NCBI GenBank assembly: GCA_963788215.1
Contig: CAWBFX010000001.1
Span: 1-64,000, forward strand
Source: AC-32 sp963788215
Lineage (GTDB): Bacteria; Actinomycetota; Thermoleophilia; Gaiellales; Gaiellaceae
DNA length: 64,000 nucleotides
Direction of reading: 5' to 3'
A model generated the notes under the pieces. That model ran no database searches. It was not told the DNA's origin and saw only the letters and a list, made by a program, of their open reading frames with translations. Both the position numbers and the translations under genes were made by a program. Positions 48,835 to 57,767 of this stretch are shown here, in pieces; the first letter of the stretch is position 1, and every line of letters starts with the position of its first letter.

Positions 48835-50346
48835 ATGAGCGTGACAGAGGTCCTGCAACCCACCGAGTACGAGTCCCGCCTGCAGCGCTACCTGTTCGAG
48901 CGCTCGGAGGAGGGCCGCGCCGTCCGCGTCGGCGAGAAGGAGGTCTCCGAGCGTGCCGAGATCGTTGCGCGCTACCGCGACCTCTTCACCCGGCAGCAGC
49001 TCGAGGCGCTCCGCGAGGCGCACTCCGAGGCGCCGGGCGGCGAGGACCGCGAGCGCCTCTACCGCCTCAGCAAGACCTGTGAAGCCGGCCTGATCACCGC
49101 GGAGCTCGCCGAGCGCGAGGACGAGCTCGAGAACGCCATCCTGGCGGCCCGCGTCGACTTCAAGGGCGAGGAGCTCCCGCTCCGGAGCGCACAGGCGAAG
49201 CTCGCCGTGCTCGAGGCCTACGCCGACCGCGAGGAGCTGGGTGCCCGCACGGCCGACACGTCAGCCGGCTTCAACGACGACCGCCTCGAGGTGTTGCGCG
49301 AGGGCGAGAGCATGGAAGCCGAGATCAGCGGCGTAGACGACCCGATCGCGCGAACCGAGGAGGAGAAGGGGATCTCGCTGCGCGAGCTCGTGGCCGCGCT
49401 CAGCCGCACGAGCGATGCGGCCGCCGATGCCTACGCCGGCCTGCGCGAGCGCTGGTTCGAGCGGCTGCTCGGCCCGGAGCGCGCGGAGACGCCGTCCTCG
49501 TACCACACCGCCTACATGCGCCGGCTCTCGCCCCTCGAGAGCATCTACACGAAGGAGAAGTCGGTCGAGGTCTGCATGGACACGCTCGCGCGGCTCGGCT
49601 TCGAGCTGGAGTCGGAGCCGAACATCAAGCTCGACCTCGACGACCGCCCCCAGAAGTCGCCGCGGGCGTGCGTGATCCCGTCCGACCCGCCGAAGATCGT
49701 CCACCTGATCACGCGCGCGCAGGGCGGGCTGCACGACTACCAGGCCTTCCTCCACGAGGCTGGGCATGCGCTCCACTACGCAGGCTGCGACCCCGCGCTG
49801 CCCTACACGTTCCGCAACATCTCGCGCGACCACGCGCTGACCGAGATCTACTCGTACATCGTCGAGGCGATCTCGCGCCAGCCGGGCTGGCACGCGCGCT
49901 ACTTCGGCCTCTCTGACGAGGAAGCCGCCGAGAACGCCGAGGCGACGATCTTCATGGAGGCGCTGCTCTTCCGGCGCTACGTCGCCAAGTTCCAGTTCGA
50001 GCTCGACTTCTGGGGCCGCTTCGGCGAGGACGGCGGGACCCCCGACGGCTACGAGGAGCGCCTGACCGGCGCGACGGGCGTCCGCTACCGCGCGGACGGC
50101 TACCTCGCCGACATGGACGCCGGCTTCTATTCGGCCGACTACCTCCGCGCGTGGATCCGCTCGGCCCAGCTGCGCTCATACCTGGAGCGCGAGATCGGCG
50201 ACGAGTGGTGGGCGAGCGCGGAGACCGGCGAACGCCTGCGCGCCCTCTTCACCGAGGGCACCAAGCCGCTGAGCGAGGAGATCGCCGGCCGGATCGGCTT
50301 CGAGCCGCTCGACACGACGCCTCTGCTGGCGGAGCTCGGCGTCTAG
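48835..50346 (+). CDS. M3-like zinc metallopeptidase
   Basis: A 503-residue, mostly alpha-helical protein with the gluzincin motif HEAGH in FLHEAGHALHYAG (near residue 305) and a downstream Glu in RDHALTEIYSYIVEAI as probable third ligand, the arrangement of M3 oligopeptidases and M32-type enzymes. The N-terminal half (to about 280) is a long helical region with no known motif. There is no signal peptide, so it would be a cytoplasmic oligopeptidase. ATG with TAGATT at 9 nt. Physiological substrate unknown. Confidence 0.85.
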   Translation: MSVTEVLQPTEYESRLQRYLFERSEEGRAVRVGEKEVSERAEIVARYRDLFTRQQLEALREAHSEAPGGEDRERLYRLSKTCEAGLITAELAEREDELENAILAARVDFKGEELPLRSAQAKLAVLEAYADREELGARTADTSAGFNDDRLEVLREGESMEAEISGVDDPIARTEEEKGISLRELVAALSRTSDAAADAYAGLRERWFERLLGPERAETPSSYHTAYMRRLSPLESIYTKEKSVEVCMDTLARLGFELESEPNIKLDLDDRPQKSPRACVIPSDPPKIVHLITRAQGGLHDYQAFLHEAGHALHYAGCDPALPYTFRNISRDHALTEIYSYIVEAISRQPGWHARYFGLSDEEAAENAEATIFMEALLFRRYVAKFQFELDFWGRFGEDGGTPDGYEERLTGATGVRYRADGYLADMDAGFYSADYLRAWIRSAQLRSYLEREIGDEWWASAETGERLRALFTEGTKPLSEEIAGRIGFEPLDTTPLLAELGV

Positions 50347-50375
50347 CCGAACGACGCGCGCGCTCCCGCCCCGGG

Positions 50376-50807
50376 CTAGGCGGGTGGCTGGACCGGCGCC
50401 TCGCGGACCACGAACGGCAGGCGCCATTCGTCGCGGCTCTCGGCATCGATCGAGAGGCGGACTTCGTACGACTGCCCCGGCGTCAGCTCGAAGACGCCGA
50501 ACGGCACCGCGACCGGCATGTGCACCATCACGCCGGGCTTCGTCCCGGGTGGGCGGCCGACCTCGAAGGTGGCGCTGGTTGCGACCGGCTGGCCGTTCTC
50601 GGGGTGCGGCACGGAGCCGCCGTCCGCGTCCAGCAATTCGAGCTTGAGGTCGTGCTTCTGGTTCGTCTCGTGCCACTCGCACGAGACCAGGCCCGCGACG
50701 AAGAACGAGACCGGGCCGGGACCGATCTGCGTCCAGCCACCTTGCTGTACGTCGACCATCCCGTCCGCGACCTTCGCGAAGTTCGCCAGGAGAAGGGTCG
50801 CGTTCAT
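50376..50807 (-). CDS. DUF6941-like protein of unknown function
   Basis: A 143-residue all-beta protein beginning MNATLLLANFAKVADGMVDV, with GPVSFFVAGLVSCEWHETN and a C-terminal SYEVRLSIDAES. This pattern matches small conserved proteins annotated as DUF6941. It has no catalytic motif, signal or TM segment. The frame is open upstream through the tRNA gene, so ATG 50807 is used. It lies 30 bp from the convergent peptidase gene and about 20 bp downstream of tRNA-Glu on the same strand. Confidence 0.7.
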   Translation of the reverse strand: MNATLLLANFAKVADGMVDVQQGGWTQIGPGPVSFFVAGLVSCEWHETNQKHDLKLELLDADGGSVPHPENGQPVATSATFEVGRPPGTKPGVMVHMPVAVPFGVFELTPGQSYEVRLSIDAESRDEWRLPFVVREAPVQPPA

Positions 50808-50828
50808 GTGAGTGAGCTCATGCTGAGG

Positions 50829-50901
50829 AGGCGCATACGGGATTCGAACCCGTGCCGCCGCCGTGAGAGGGCGGTGTCCTAGGCCACTAGACGAATGCGC
50901 C
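50829..50901 (-). tRNA. tRNA-Glu (anticodon CUC)
   Basis: A complete cloverleaf read on the minus strand: acceptor GGCGCAT/ATGCGCC, D arm GTCTAGTGGCCTAGGAC, anticodon stem CCGCC/GGCGG with loop CTCTCAC (anticodon CTC), and T arm ACGGG-TTCGAAT-CCCGT. The 3' CCA is not encoded. A TAGACT box (50919-50914) lies 12 nt upstream of the 5' end. Confidence 0.97.
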
Positions 50902-50913
50902 TGGCAGGGGCTT

Positions 50914-50919
50914 AGTCTA
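50914..50919 (-). promoter_or_regulatory. -10 box TAGACT of tRNA-Glu
   Basis: TAGACT on the minus strand, 12 nt before the mature 5' end, consistent with a short 5' leader removed by RNase P. Confidence 0.5.
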
Positions 50920-50944
50920 GCCGCGATGGGGTAGACATCGGCGC

Positions 50945-51175
50945 ATGCTGGGCTGGTGGAAGAAACGTGGCGAGAAGGCCCGCGCGGCGAAGCAGCAGGG
51001 CGATCCGCACGCCCTCGACGTCGAGGGCGATCCGCGCGGCGGCGTCCAGAGCGACGAGTACCGCCACGCCGATCCACGCGACCTCGTCGAGGAGGAGGGC
51101 GTCGTCATGAGCGGGCCGGCAGGTGCGCCGCAGGAGGGCGAATCCGTGGACGAAAGGCGTTCCCGAGATCGCTAG
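50945..51175 (+). CDS. small hypothetical charged protein
   Basis: A 76-residue hydrophilic protein (MLGWWKKRGEKARAAKQQGD at the start, acidic C-terminal half). There is no TM helix or cysteine, and it is probably disordered. The ATG follows TAGACA by 7 nt. It lies between the tRNA-Glu and tRNA-Gln genes, and its TAG stop is also the start of the TAGAAT promoter box of tRNA-Gln. Function unknown; coding status is supported mainly by the start context and fit between the tRNAs. Confidence 0.5.
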   Translation: MLGWWKKRGEKARAAKQQGDPHALDVEGDPRGGVQSDEYRHADPRDLVEEEGVVMSGPAGAPQEGESVDERRSRDR

Positions 51176-51178
51176 AAT
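51173..51178 (+). promoter_or_regulatory. -10 box TAGAAT of tRNA-Gln
   Basis: TAGAAT, one of the best -10 matches in the window, lies 19 nt before the tRNA. Its first three bases are the stop codon of the preceding small gene. Confidence 0.5.
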
Positions 51179-51197
51179 GGCCGCTCCGCAACAACGT

Positions 51198-51268
51198 TGC
51201 GGGGTCGTCTAACGGTAGGACGCTCGGCTCTGGACCGAGTAGTCTAGGTTCGAATCCTAGCCCCGCAG
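51198..51268 (+). tRNA. tRNA-Gln (anticodon CUG)
   Basis: 71 nt: acceptor TGCGGGG/CCCCGCA, D arm GTCTAACGGTAGGAC, anticodon stem CTCGG/CCGAG with loop CTCTGGA (anticodon CTG), T arm CTAGG-TTCGAAT-CCTAG, discriminator G. CCA is not encoded. The next gene ends 2 bp downstream on the other strand. Confidence 0.97.
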
Positions 51269-51270
51269 TC

Positions 51271-51982
51271 TCAGCCCGAGACCATTGTCATGGAGTGTGC
51301 ACGGAAGGTCGAGGGCGACTCCCGCTGCACCACCCAGCCTCGATCCTTCAGGACAGATGCGCCGGTCAGTGCATGCCAGTCGCCGTTCGCGTCGAGCTGA
51401 ACGCCGCGGAAGCGGTAGTCGTAGGAGTTGCAGACCGGAGCGCCGCCCCGCGTCCAGCTCTCGCCGGTGGCGGTCGGGCTCCAGCGGCCGTGACTGCGTG
51501 GCAGGCGGAACGGCCCGAAGATCCCATACGGGGTGACGACGACCCACTGGTTCGGGTGGAACGGGAGCTCGGCGACCGCGACTCGCACGTCCTGTCCCGG
51601 CTGGATTCCGGAGGCGATCTCCACGAACTTCGGCTTCCTGTGCGGAAGCGCGAGCTCGTAGTACAGGCGCCCGTCGGGCCGGTCGAAGGAGGCAAAGCCG
51701 ACCTGAAGCCATTCGTCGGTGCCGCCCGGGCCCCATGCCGGACCCGCCGACTCCGACCCAGCCGGCGACATGGCCGGCGGCCACCGTCGGCTTGGCGAGC
51801 ATGGTCAGGGTGGCGGCGACGCCGGCGACCGCCTTCGTCGTGTAGACGCCGGCGTAGGCGTATCCGGCCGGGCAGAAGCGAGCAGCGGTGCGGGGCGAAG
51901 CATTGGCGGAGGGCGCGAGGGAAGCGCAGGCGAAAGCTATGAGGAGCGCCCCCGCCGAGCGGGCGATGCGAGCGCGGGGCAT
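51271..51982 (-). pseudogene. secreted protein, frameshifted paralogue of the gene at 52099
   Basis: The gene has a signal peptide (MPRARIARSAGALLIAFACA) and the family blocks YAYAGVYTTKAVAGVAATL and GWVGVGGSGMGPG. It then changes frame; the continuation GGTDEWLQVGFASFDRPDGR and the rest to the stop are in another frame. Compared with the intact neighbour, one extra base is present in the run 51726-51734 (GGGCCCC here, GGGGCCC there). The 712-nt length is one more than a multiple of 3. Removing it gives a protein of about 236 residues that aligns to its paralogue end to end, so this may be a sequence error. A good ribosome site (AAAGGA) precedes the ATG. Confidence 0.75.
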
Positions 51983-52098
51983 TGGTAAATCCTTTGGTCG
52001 TGCTGCGCGCCGTTCGTGCGCAGCGTTGTGTATGGAAATACGGATACGGAGGCTTGATGGATTCGGCCTGGCCGACCGGCGTAAGCTTCGTTAAGGGT

Positions 52099-52791
52099 TC
52101 AGGCGTTGCTCGCGCTGAACGCCGACGGCGAGATCCGGCGAACCTTCCAGCCGCGATCCTGCAGCGTGGACGAGTGCCGGAGGTTCTTCCAGCCGCGGGG
52201 GTCGGCCGTCTGCACGCCGTCGAAGCGGTACGCGTAGTTGTTGCAGAGGGACCCGCCGTGGGCCCAGCTCTCCGCAGTCATCGTCGGCGACCACTTCGCG
52301 TGACTCTTCGGGAGGTAGAACGGACCGGCGATGCCCTTCGGCGTGATCACGATCCATTTGTTCGGCTCGAAGGGGAGCTCCATCACCGCTACGCGCACGG
52401 ACTCGCCCGGCTTGATGCCGGACGCGAGCTCGTTGAACTTCGGCTGCTTGCCCGGAAGTGCGAGCTCGTAGTAGAGCCGTCCATCCGGCCGGTCGAACGA
52501 GGCGAGCCCGACCTGCAGCCACTCGTCCGTGCCGCCGGGGCCCATGCCGGTCCCGCCGACGCCGACCCAGGCCGCGACGTGGCCGCCGGGGCCGCTGTTA
52601 ACGCTCGGCAGGCTCGTCATCGAGATCGAGGCAGCGACGCCCGTCACGGGCTTTTCCGTGTAAACGCCCGCATAGGTGTAGCCACCTGAGCAGGCAAGGG
52701 CAGAGGACGCCGTCCAAGCGCACGCGAAAGCCAGTAGGGCCGCAGTAGCCGCAGACAGCGCCCTCGCGCGCTGGGCACGAGCGAGGGACAC
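52099..52791 (-). CDS. secreted protein of unknown function (intact paralogue)
   Basis: A 230-residue exported protein: signal peptide to about residue 33 (LLAFACAWTASSALAC), then CSGGYTYAGVYTEKPVTG, the Gly-rich block AAWVGVGGTGMGPGGTDEWL and QVGLASFDRPDGRLYYELAL, and a beta-rich C-terminus with PNKWIVITPKG. The WVGVGG...LQVG arrangement resembles the concanavalin-like fold of G1 (eqolisin) peptidases, but I cannot confirm catalytic Gln and Glu, so this is only a suggestion. GTG 52791 is preferred; TTG 52800 is possible. It is a tandem duplicate of the gene at 51271. Confidence 0.75.
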   Translation of the reverse strand: MSLARAQRARALSAATAALLAFACAWTASSALACSGGYTYAGVYTEKPVTGVAASISMTSLPSVNSGPGGHVAAWVGVGGTGMGPGGTDEWLQVGLASFDRPDGRLYYELALPGKQPKFNELASGIKPGESVRVAVMELPFEPNKWIVITPKGIAGPFYLPKSHAKWSPTMTAESWAHGGSLCNNYAYRFDGVQTADPRGWKNLRHSSTLQDRGWKVRRISPSAFSASNA

Positions 52792-52896
52792 CGCTCGCAA
52801 AGGATCGGATCGGGGTCCTCAGGAGGTGATCCCTCGTATCAGGGAAATCCCGCTTCTGGAGCGGAATTGGCACACTTTGTGACGCTGCTTGGCCGG

Positions 52897-54698
52897 TTAG
52901 GCCACGTCCGCGGCCCAGTCGCCGTAGAGCGAGGTGTAGAGCCCCTGGCGGCGGAGCAGCTCGTCGTGCGTTCCCTGCTCGACGATCTGGCCGTGCTCGA
53001 GGACGACGATCAGGTCGGCGTCCCGGATCGTCGAGAGGCGGTGCGCGATCACGAACGCGGTGCGGCCCGCGAGAAGGGTGCGGAGCGCCTGCTCGATCTT
53101 GCGCTCGGTGCCGATGTCGACCGACGAGGTCGCCTCGTCGAGGATCAGGATCCGCGGGTCGGCGAGCAGGGCGCGCGCCAGGGCGACGAGCTGGCGCTGG
53201 CCGAGCGAGAGCCGGCTGCCGCGTTCCTGCAGCTGCGTCTCGTAGCCGTCCTCGAGCCGCAGGATGAACTCGTGGGCGCCGATCGTCTCGGCGGCGCGCA
53301 CCACGTCCTGCGGCGGCGCGCCGGGCCGGCCGAAGGCGATGTTCTCCGTGACCGTGCCGGCGAAGAGGAACCCCTCCTGCGGCACGATCCCGAGCTGGCT
53401 GCGCAGCGACTCCTGGGTGACGTCTCGCAGGTCGTGTCCGTCGACCGTGATCCGGCCCTCGCGGGGGTCGTAGAAGCGGGCGAGCAGCTTCGCGATCGTC
53501 GACTTTCCGGCGCCGGTGTGCCCGACGAGGGCGACGGTCGTCCCGGCGGGAACGTCGAGGTCGAGGTCGTGCAGCACCTCGGGCCCGTCCCCGTAGCCGA
53601 ACGTGACGTGCTCGAAGCGGACGCGGCCCTCGACCCGCGGAAGCTCGTCCGCGGCGGGCTTGTCGACGATGTCCGGCTTGCGGTCGAGCACGTCCATGAT
53701 CTTGTCGAGCGCGGCCGTGGCCGAGAGGAACGTCCCGTACAGCTGCGAGAGCTGCTGCACGGGGTCGAAGAAGTTCTGCACGTAGAGCATGAAGGCGAAC
53801 AGCGTTCCGAGCGTGACCGCGCCCTGGAAGTAGAGGTGGCCGCCGTACCCGAGGACGATGGCGAGGGCGATCGACGAGAGCAGGTCGACGAACGGGAAGT
53901 AGAGGCCGTTCAGGACGACGGTCTCCATGTTCGACTCGCGGTAGCGCTCCGCGACCTCGCGGAAGTTGCGCGTGTTGGCTTCCTCGCGCGTGAACGCCTG
54001 CACGACCCGCATCCCGGCGATGTCCTCGGCGAGGGTCGCGGTCACGAGGCCGAGGCGCTCGCGGACCGCCGCGTACGCCCGGGCGGAGCGCTTGCGGAAG
54101 ATGACGGTCGCGACGCTCATGAACGGGATCACGAGCAGCGTGGCGAGCGCGAGCCGCCAGTCGAGCACGAACAGGAGGATCGCGGTGCCGACGAGCGTGA
54201 GCGTGTTCTGGACGAGGCTCGTGACGCCGTCCGTGACGAGCTGGTCGATCGCCTCGACGTCGTTCGTGAGCCGGCTGATGATCACGCCTGCCCGGTTTCG
54301 CTCGTAGAAGCCGAGCGACAGGCGCTGCAGGTGGTCGAAGAGGCGGTTCCTGAGGTCGGCCAGGATCCGCTCGCCGACCCAGCCGGTGAGGTACGTCTGC
54401 ACGTAGCTCATGCCCCAGTTCAAAAGCCCGCGAGCAGGAAGACGCCCACGATCCATGTCAGCCTCGACAGGTCGCCGCTGAGTGCGTCGTCCAGGGCGTA
54501 CTTCGACAGGAACGGCGGCGCCAGGGCGGTTGCGGTCGCCAGGAGCAGCGAGAAGACCGAGAGGACGGTCCGCGTCTTGTAGGGCCGCGTCAGGCGGCCG
54601 AGCGCGATGAGCCGGCGGCGGGTGCGCTGCCACGACCAGTCGTCGACCTGCGCGCCGCGCTCGCGCATCAGGTGCCCGCCGGGCTGCCAGACCCTCAC
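52897..54698 (-). pseudogene. heterodimeric ABC exporter, subunit with canonical Walker B (frameshifted)
   Basis: An about 600-residue TMD-NBD half transporter. The start GTG 54698 overlaps the stop of the partner gene (GTGA). The first about 90 residues (to IVGVFLLAGF) are in one frame that stops at 54420; the rest, from LLNWGMSYVQTYL on, is in another. One T missing from the T4 run at 54422-54425 (minus strand) explains this and would restore AGFLNWGM. The NBD has Walker A GHTGAGKST, a variant signature LSLGQ and a complete Walker B ILILDEATSS with catalytic Glu. It would export lipids, drugs or peptides. Confidence 0.8.
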
Positions 54699-56495
54699 GA
54701 CGCAGCCTCCAGGGCATCTCCGGCGCGCGCCTCGACGGCATCCGCGAATTGCCGCTCCAAGAGGCCGTGCTCGTAGATGTCGCGGTAGACGGGGCTCGTC
54801 TCGAGCAGCTCCTCGTGGATCCCGCGCGCCGCGATTCGGCCGTCTTCGAGCACGACGATCTCGTCGGCGAGCGCGATCGTCGAGAGCCGGTGCGCGATGA
54901 TCAGCGTCGTCCGGTTCCGCATCGCCTCGCGCAGGCCGACCCGGATGCGGGCCTCGGTCGACGCGTCTACCGAGGCGGTCGCGTCGTCGAGGATCAGGAT
55001 CCGCGGGTCGACCGCGAGTGCCCGGGCGATCGCCAGGCGCTGACGCTGGCCGCCCGAGAGCGTGATCCCGCGCTCGCCGATGATCGTGTCGTAGCCCTCC
55101 GGCAGCCTCTCGACGAACTCGTTGGCCTGGGCGAGCCGGGCGATCCGCTCGACCTCTTCGTCGTCTAGGTCCGGCGCGCCGAAGGTGATGTTCTCGCGGA
55201 CGCTCGCGGAGAAGAGGAACGGGTCCTGCGAGATCACGCCGACCGCGTGGCGGAGCGAGGTGAGCTTCAGGTCGCGGACGTCGGTGCCGTCCAGCAGCAC
55301 GCGGCCGGAGGTGACGTCGTAGAACCGCGGGACGAGCGAGGTGAGCGTCGTCTTCCCCGAGCCGGTCTGGCCGATCAGCGCGATCGTCCGGCCGGGCGGC
55401 ACGTCGAGCGTCACGCCGTCGAGCACCGGACGGCCTTCGAGGTACTCGAAGCGCACGTCCTCGAAGCGCAGCTCGCCCGTGCCGGGTGGCAGGTCGACTG
55501 CGTCCGCCTTCTCGCCGATCTCCTCGGGCTCGTCCATGATCTGGAAGATCCGCTCGCCGGACGCCGTCGCCCGCTGCGACTGGCCGATCCACATCCCGAG
55601 CGACCGGAGCGGCATGACGAGCATGCCGAGGTAGAGGTTGAAGGCGACGAACGTGCCGGCGGTCAGCTCGCCGCTCGTTCACCATGCGCGCGCCGACGAG
55701 CAGGACGGCGGCCTGTGCCAGTAGCGGAATCCAGGAGATGAGCGGGACGTACGTCGCGCGCTGCCGGTTGGCCCGGATCGTCTCCCGGAAGACGTCCTCG
55801 GAGCGCGCGTGGAACTTCGCAGACTCCTGCGGCTCCTGCGCGAAGGCCTTGACGACGTGGACCCCGACGATGTTCTCCTCGGCGACGGTGGCGACGTCTG
55901 CGAGCTTCTGCTGGACCTCGCGCAGCGTCGGGTGCGTCAGGTGGCTGTAGCGATAGGCCAGAGCCACGAGCACGGGCGTGATCGCGAGCGCGATCAGGGC
56001 AAGCTTCCACTGGAAGACGAGCAGGACGACGGTCACGGAGGCCACCGTCAGCACGTTCTGGAAGAGGAAGATCAGGCCGTAGCCGAGGAAGAAGCGGACC
56101 CCTTGCAGGTCGACGGTCGCACGCGACATCAGCTGGCCGGTTTGGTGACGGTCGTAGAAGCCGAACGAGAGCTTGACGAGGTGCGAGTAGAGGCCCTGCC
56201 GCATGTCCATCTCGACGGCGAGCGCCTGTCGGCCCGAGATCAGCCGCCGGCCCGCCATCAGCACCGCTCGCACGAGGCCGAGCGCGAGGACCGCGCCGAC
56301 GTAGAGCCAGAGCTTCTCCTGGTCGTGAGGGGCGAGCGCGCTGTCGATCACGTGCTTCGTGATCCAGACGAGGGCGATCTGGGCTCCCTGGGAGCCGACC
56401 GCGAGCACGATCGAGACGATCAGCGAGACCTTGTAGGGGCGCAGGAAGCCGAGCAGCCGAGCGAACGTCTGGCGATAGCGAGGAGCCTCCTGCAC
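54695..56495 (-). pseudogene. heterodimeric ABC exporter, subunit with degenerate Walker B (frameshifted)
   Basis: An about 600-residue TMD-NBD protein. The frame from GTG 56495 gives a full membrane domain up to VGARMVNER, then the continuation GELTAGTFVAFNLYLGMLVMP is in another frame. One extra base near 55673 explains the change (1801 nt, one over a multiple of 3). The NBD has Walker A GQTGSGKTT, a standard signature LSGGQ, but Walker B ILILDDATAS with Asp in place of the catalytic Glu. This is the mirror image of the partner subunit and typical of heterodimeric exporters with one active site. The start has TAGATT at 6 nt. Confidence 0.8.
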
Positions 56496-56501
56496 CTTCG
56501 A

Positions 56502-56507
56502 AATCTA
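56502..56507 (-). promoter_or_regulatory. -10 box TAGATT of the ABC exporter operon
   Basis: TAGATT on the minus strand ends 6 nt before the GTG at 56495; leaderless-type spacing. Confidence 0.4.
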
Positions 56508-56553
56508 GCCATCACGCCGCTGGCCTATGCATGCGCGGAAGCGGAAACAGTGG

Positions 56554-57165
56554 CTATTCGCCGTCGAGAGCGACTAGCTCGGCGCGGATCAGCCGGGCGG
56601 CGCCCGCGACGCGAGCGCGGTTCGCAGGGTCGTTCAGCCAGCTGCTGGCGCCGGACGGGTGGGGGAGTGGGATCGCAGTCGCGCCGTCGTGCTCGTAGCG
56701 GCGGCCGACGCACTCGGTCACGCTCCTCAGGCCGAGGAGGCGGCGGGCTGCAAGGCCCCCGACGGGGACGATCAGCCGCGGCCGGAAGAGTTCGAGTTCC
56801 CAGTCGCGCCAGAACGCGCAGAGCTCCTGCTCGCGCGGCGAGGGCGTCCGGTCGCCGCGGCCGCTCGGCGCCTTGCCGGGATAGCAGCGGGTGACCGACG
56901 CGCAGTAAAACGTCTCGTAGAACTCGTCCTCGTCGAGCTCGAGCCAGCGGCGGAGGGTGCGGCCAGCGCGGCCCCGCCACGGCAGACGTTCGACTCCTTC
57001 CTGCACTCCCGGCGCCTGCCCGAAGATGTACGCGCGCTGGCCGCGGTATGGCTGGACGATCGGCAGCGACTCGAGCGGGAAGCCGGCCTCGACGCAGGCC
57101 CGGCAGACGCGGTTGTCCCGCTGCAGCGACGCGAGCGAGCGGTAGCTCGAGCGTCTGCGCGTCAA
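56554..57165 (-). CDS. uracil-DNA glycosylase superfamily protein (Fe-S type)
   Basis: A 203-residue glycosylase of the family 4/5-like group. Motif 1 reads IFGQAPGVQE, and the leucine-loop motif 2 is LPHPSGASSW. Cysteines in VCRACVEAG, YCASVTRCYPG and ELCAFW could ligate a 4Fe-4S cluster as in family 4 enzymes. It removes uracil (or deaminated purines) from DNA. The TTG start at 57165 overlaps the stop of the methyltransferase gene (TTGA), so translation is coupled; no better start is available. Confidence 0.83.
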   Translation of the reverse strand: MTRRRSSYRSLASLQRDNRVCRACVEAGFPLESLPIVQPYRGQRAYIFGQAPGVQEGVERLPWRGRAGRTLRRWLELDEDEFYETFYCASVTRCYPGKAPSGRGDRTPSPREQELCAFWRDWELELFRPRLIVPVGGLAARRLLGLRSVTECVGRRYEHDGATAIPLPHPSGASSWLNDPANRARVAGAARLIRAELVALDGE

Positions 57166-57749
57166 GAGCGGACGGCGACGAACCAGTGGCCGGCGAAGAG
57201 GATCTCGCCGCCGCCGAGCTCCGCGGCGAGATCCTCCGCCTTGAAGTAGCGCTTGTAGACCTCCCAGCGCGAACCGTCGTTCAGGATCCGCTCCTGCTGC
57301 TCCTCGGGCTCGACGTCGTCGCGAAGGGCCGAGTCGGCGACGACGAGCTCGCGCGCGACGCGCCGGGCCTCGCGCAGGAAGCGCTCCCGGTCCTCGCCTT
57401 CGAGGTGGCCGTAGAAGTGCGCCGTGAAGATCCGGTCGAAGCTGCCGTCCTCGAACGGAAGCTCGAGCGCGTCGCCCTGGACGAAGGTCGCCTCCGGCGC
57501 CTGGCGGCGGGCCTCGTCGATCATCGTCGCGCTCTGGTCGAGGCCGACGACCTCGCCGGGAAGGTGGCGGGTGAGGAAGCCCGTCCCGCACGCGATGTCG
57601 AGGGTCCGCGCCGGCGGCAGGGCGGCAAGCGCCCTCGTCAGCGCCTCGACTTCTTCCTCCCAGCCCGGCCGGTCGCGCTCGACGAAGCGGCCGGTGCCGA
57701 GCCACCAGTCGTCGTACTCGCGGGCGCGGCGGTCGTAGTAGGTCTTCAC
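57162..57749 (-). CDS. class I SAM-dependent methyltransferase
   Basis: A 195-residue UbiE/Methyltransf_11-like enzyme with motif I TLDIACGTGFLTRHL, the acidic loop GLDQSATM, motif II-like GDALELPFEDGSFDRIF and no extra domains. The substrate is unknown. The start GTG 57749 has TACTCT at 7 nt and is divergent from the formimidoyltransferase gene. Coupling to a uracil-DNA glycosylase is unusual. Confidence 0.87.
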   Translation of the reverse strand: MKTYYDRRAREYDDWWLGTGRFVERDRPGWEEEVEALTRALAALPPARTLDIACGTGFLTRHLPGEVVGLDQSATMIDEARRQAPEATFVQGDALELPFEDGSFDRIFTAHFYGHLEGEDRERFLREARRVARELVVADSALRDDVEPEEQQERILNDGSRWEVYKRYFKAEDLAAELGGGEILFAGHWFVAVRS

Positions 57750-57755
57750 GCTTCG

Positions 57756-57762
57756 TAGAGTA
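57756..57762. promoter_or_regulatory. shared symmetric -10 element TAGAGTA (divergent, leaderless)
   Basis: On the plus strand TAGAGT (57756-57761) ends 6 nt before the ATG at 57768. On the minus strand TACTCT (57762-57757) ends 7 nt before the GTG at 57749. The gap is 18 bp. Confidence 0.55.
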
Positions 57763-57767
57763 CGTCC

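Noticed and set aside
51198..52800. Integrated mobile element at the tRNA-Gln 3' end
   Set aside because: No integrase, no repeat of the tRNA 3' end downstream and no change in base composition; the paralogous pair is better explained by tandem duplication.
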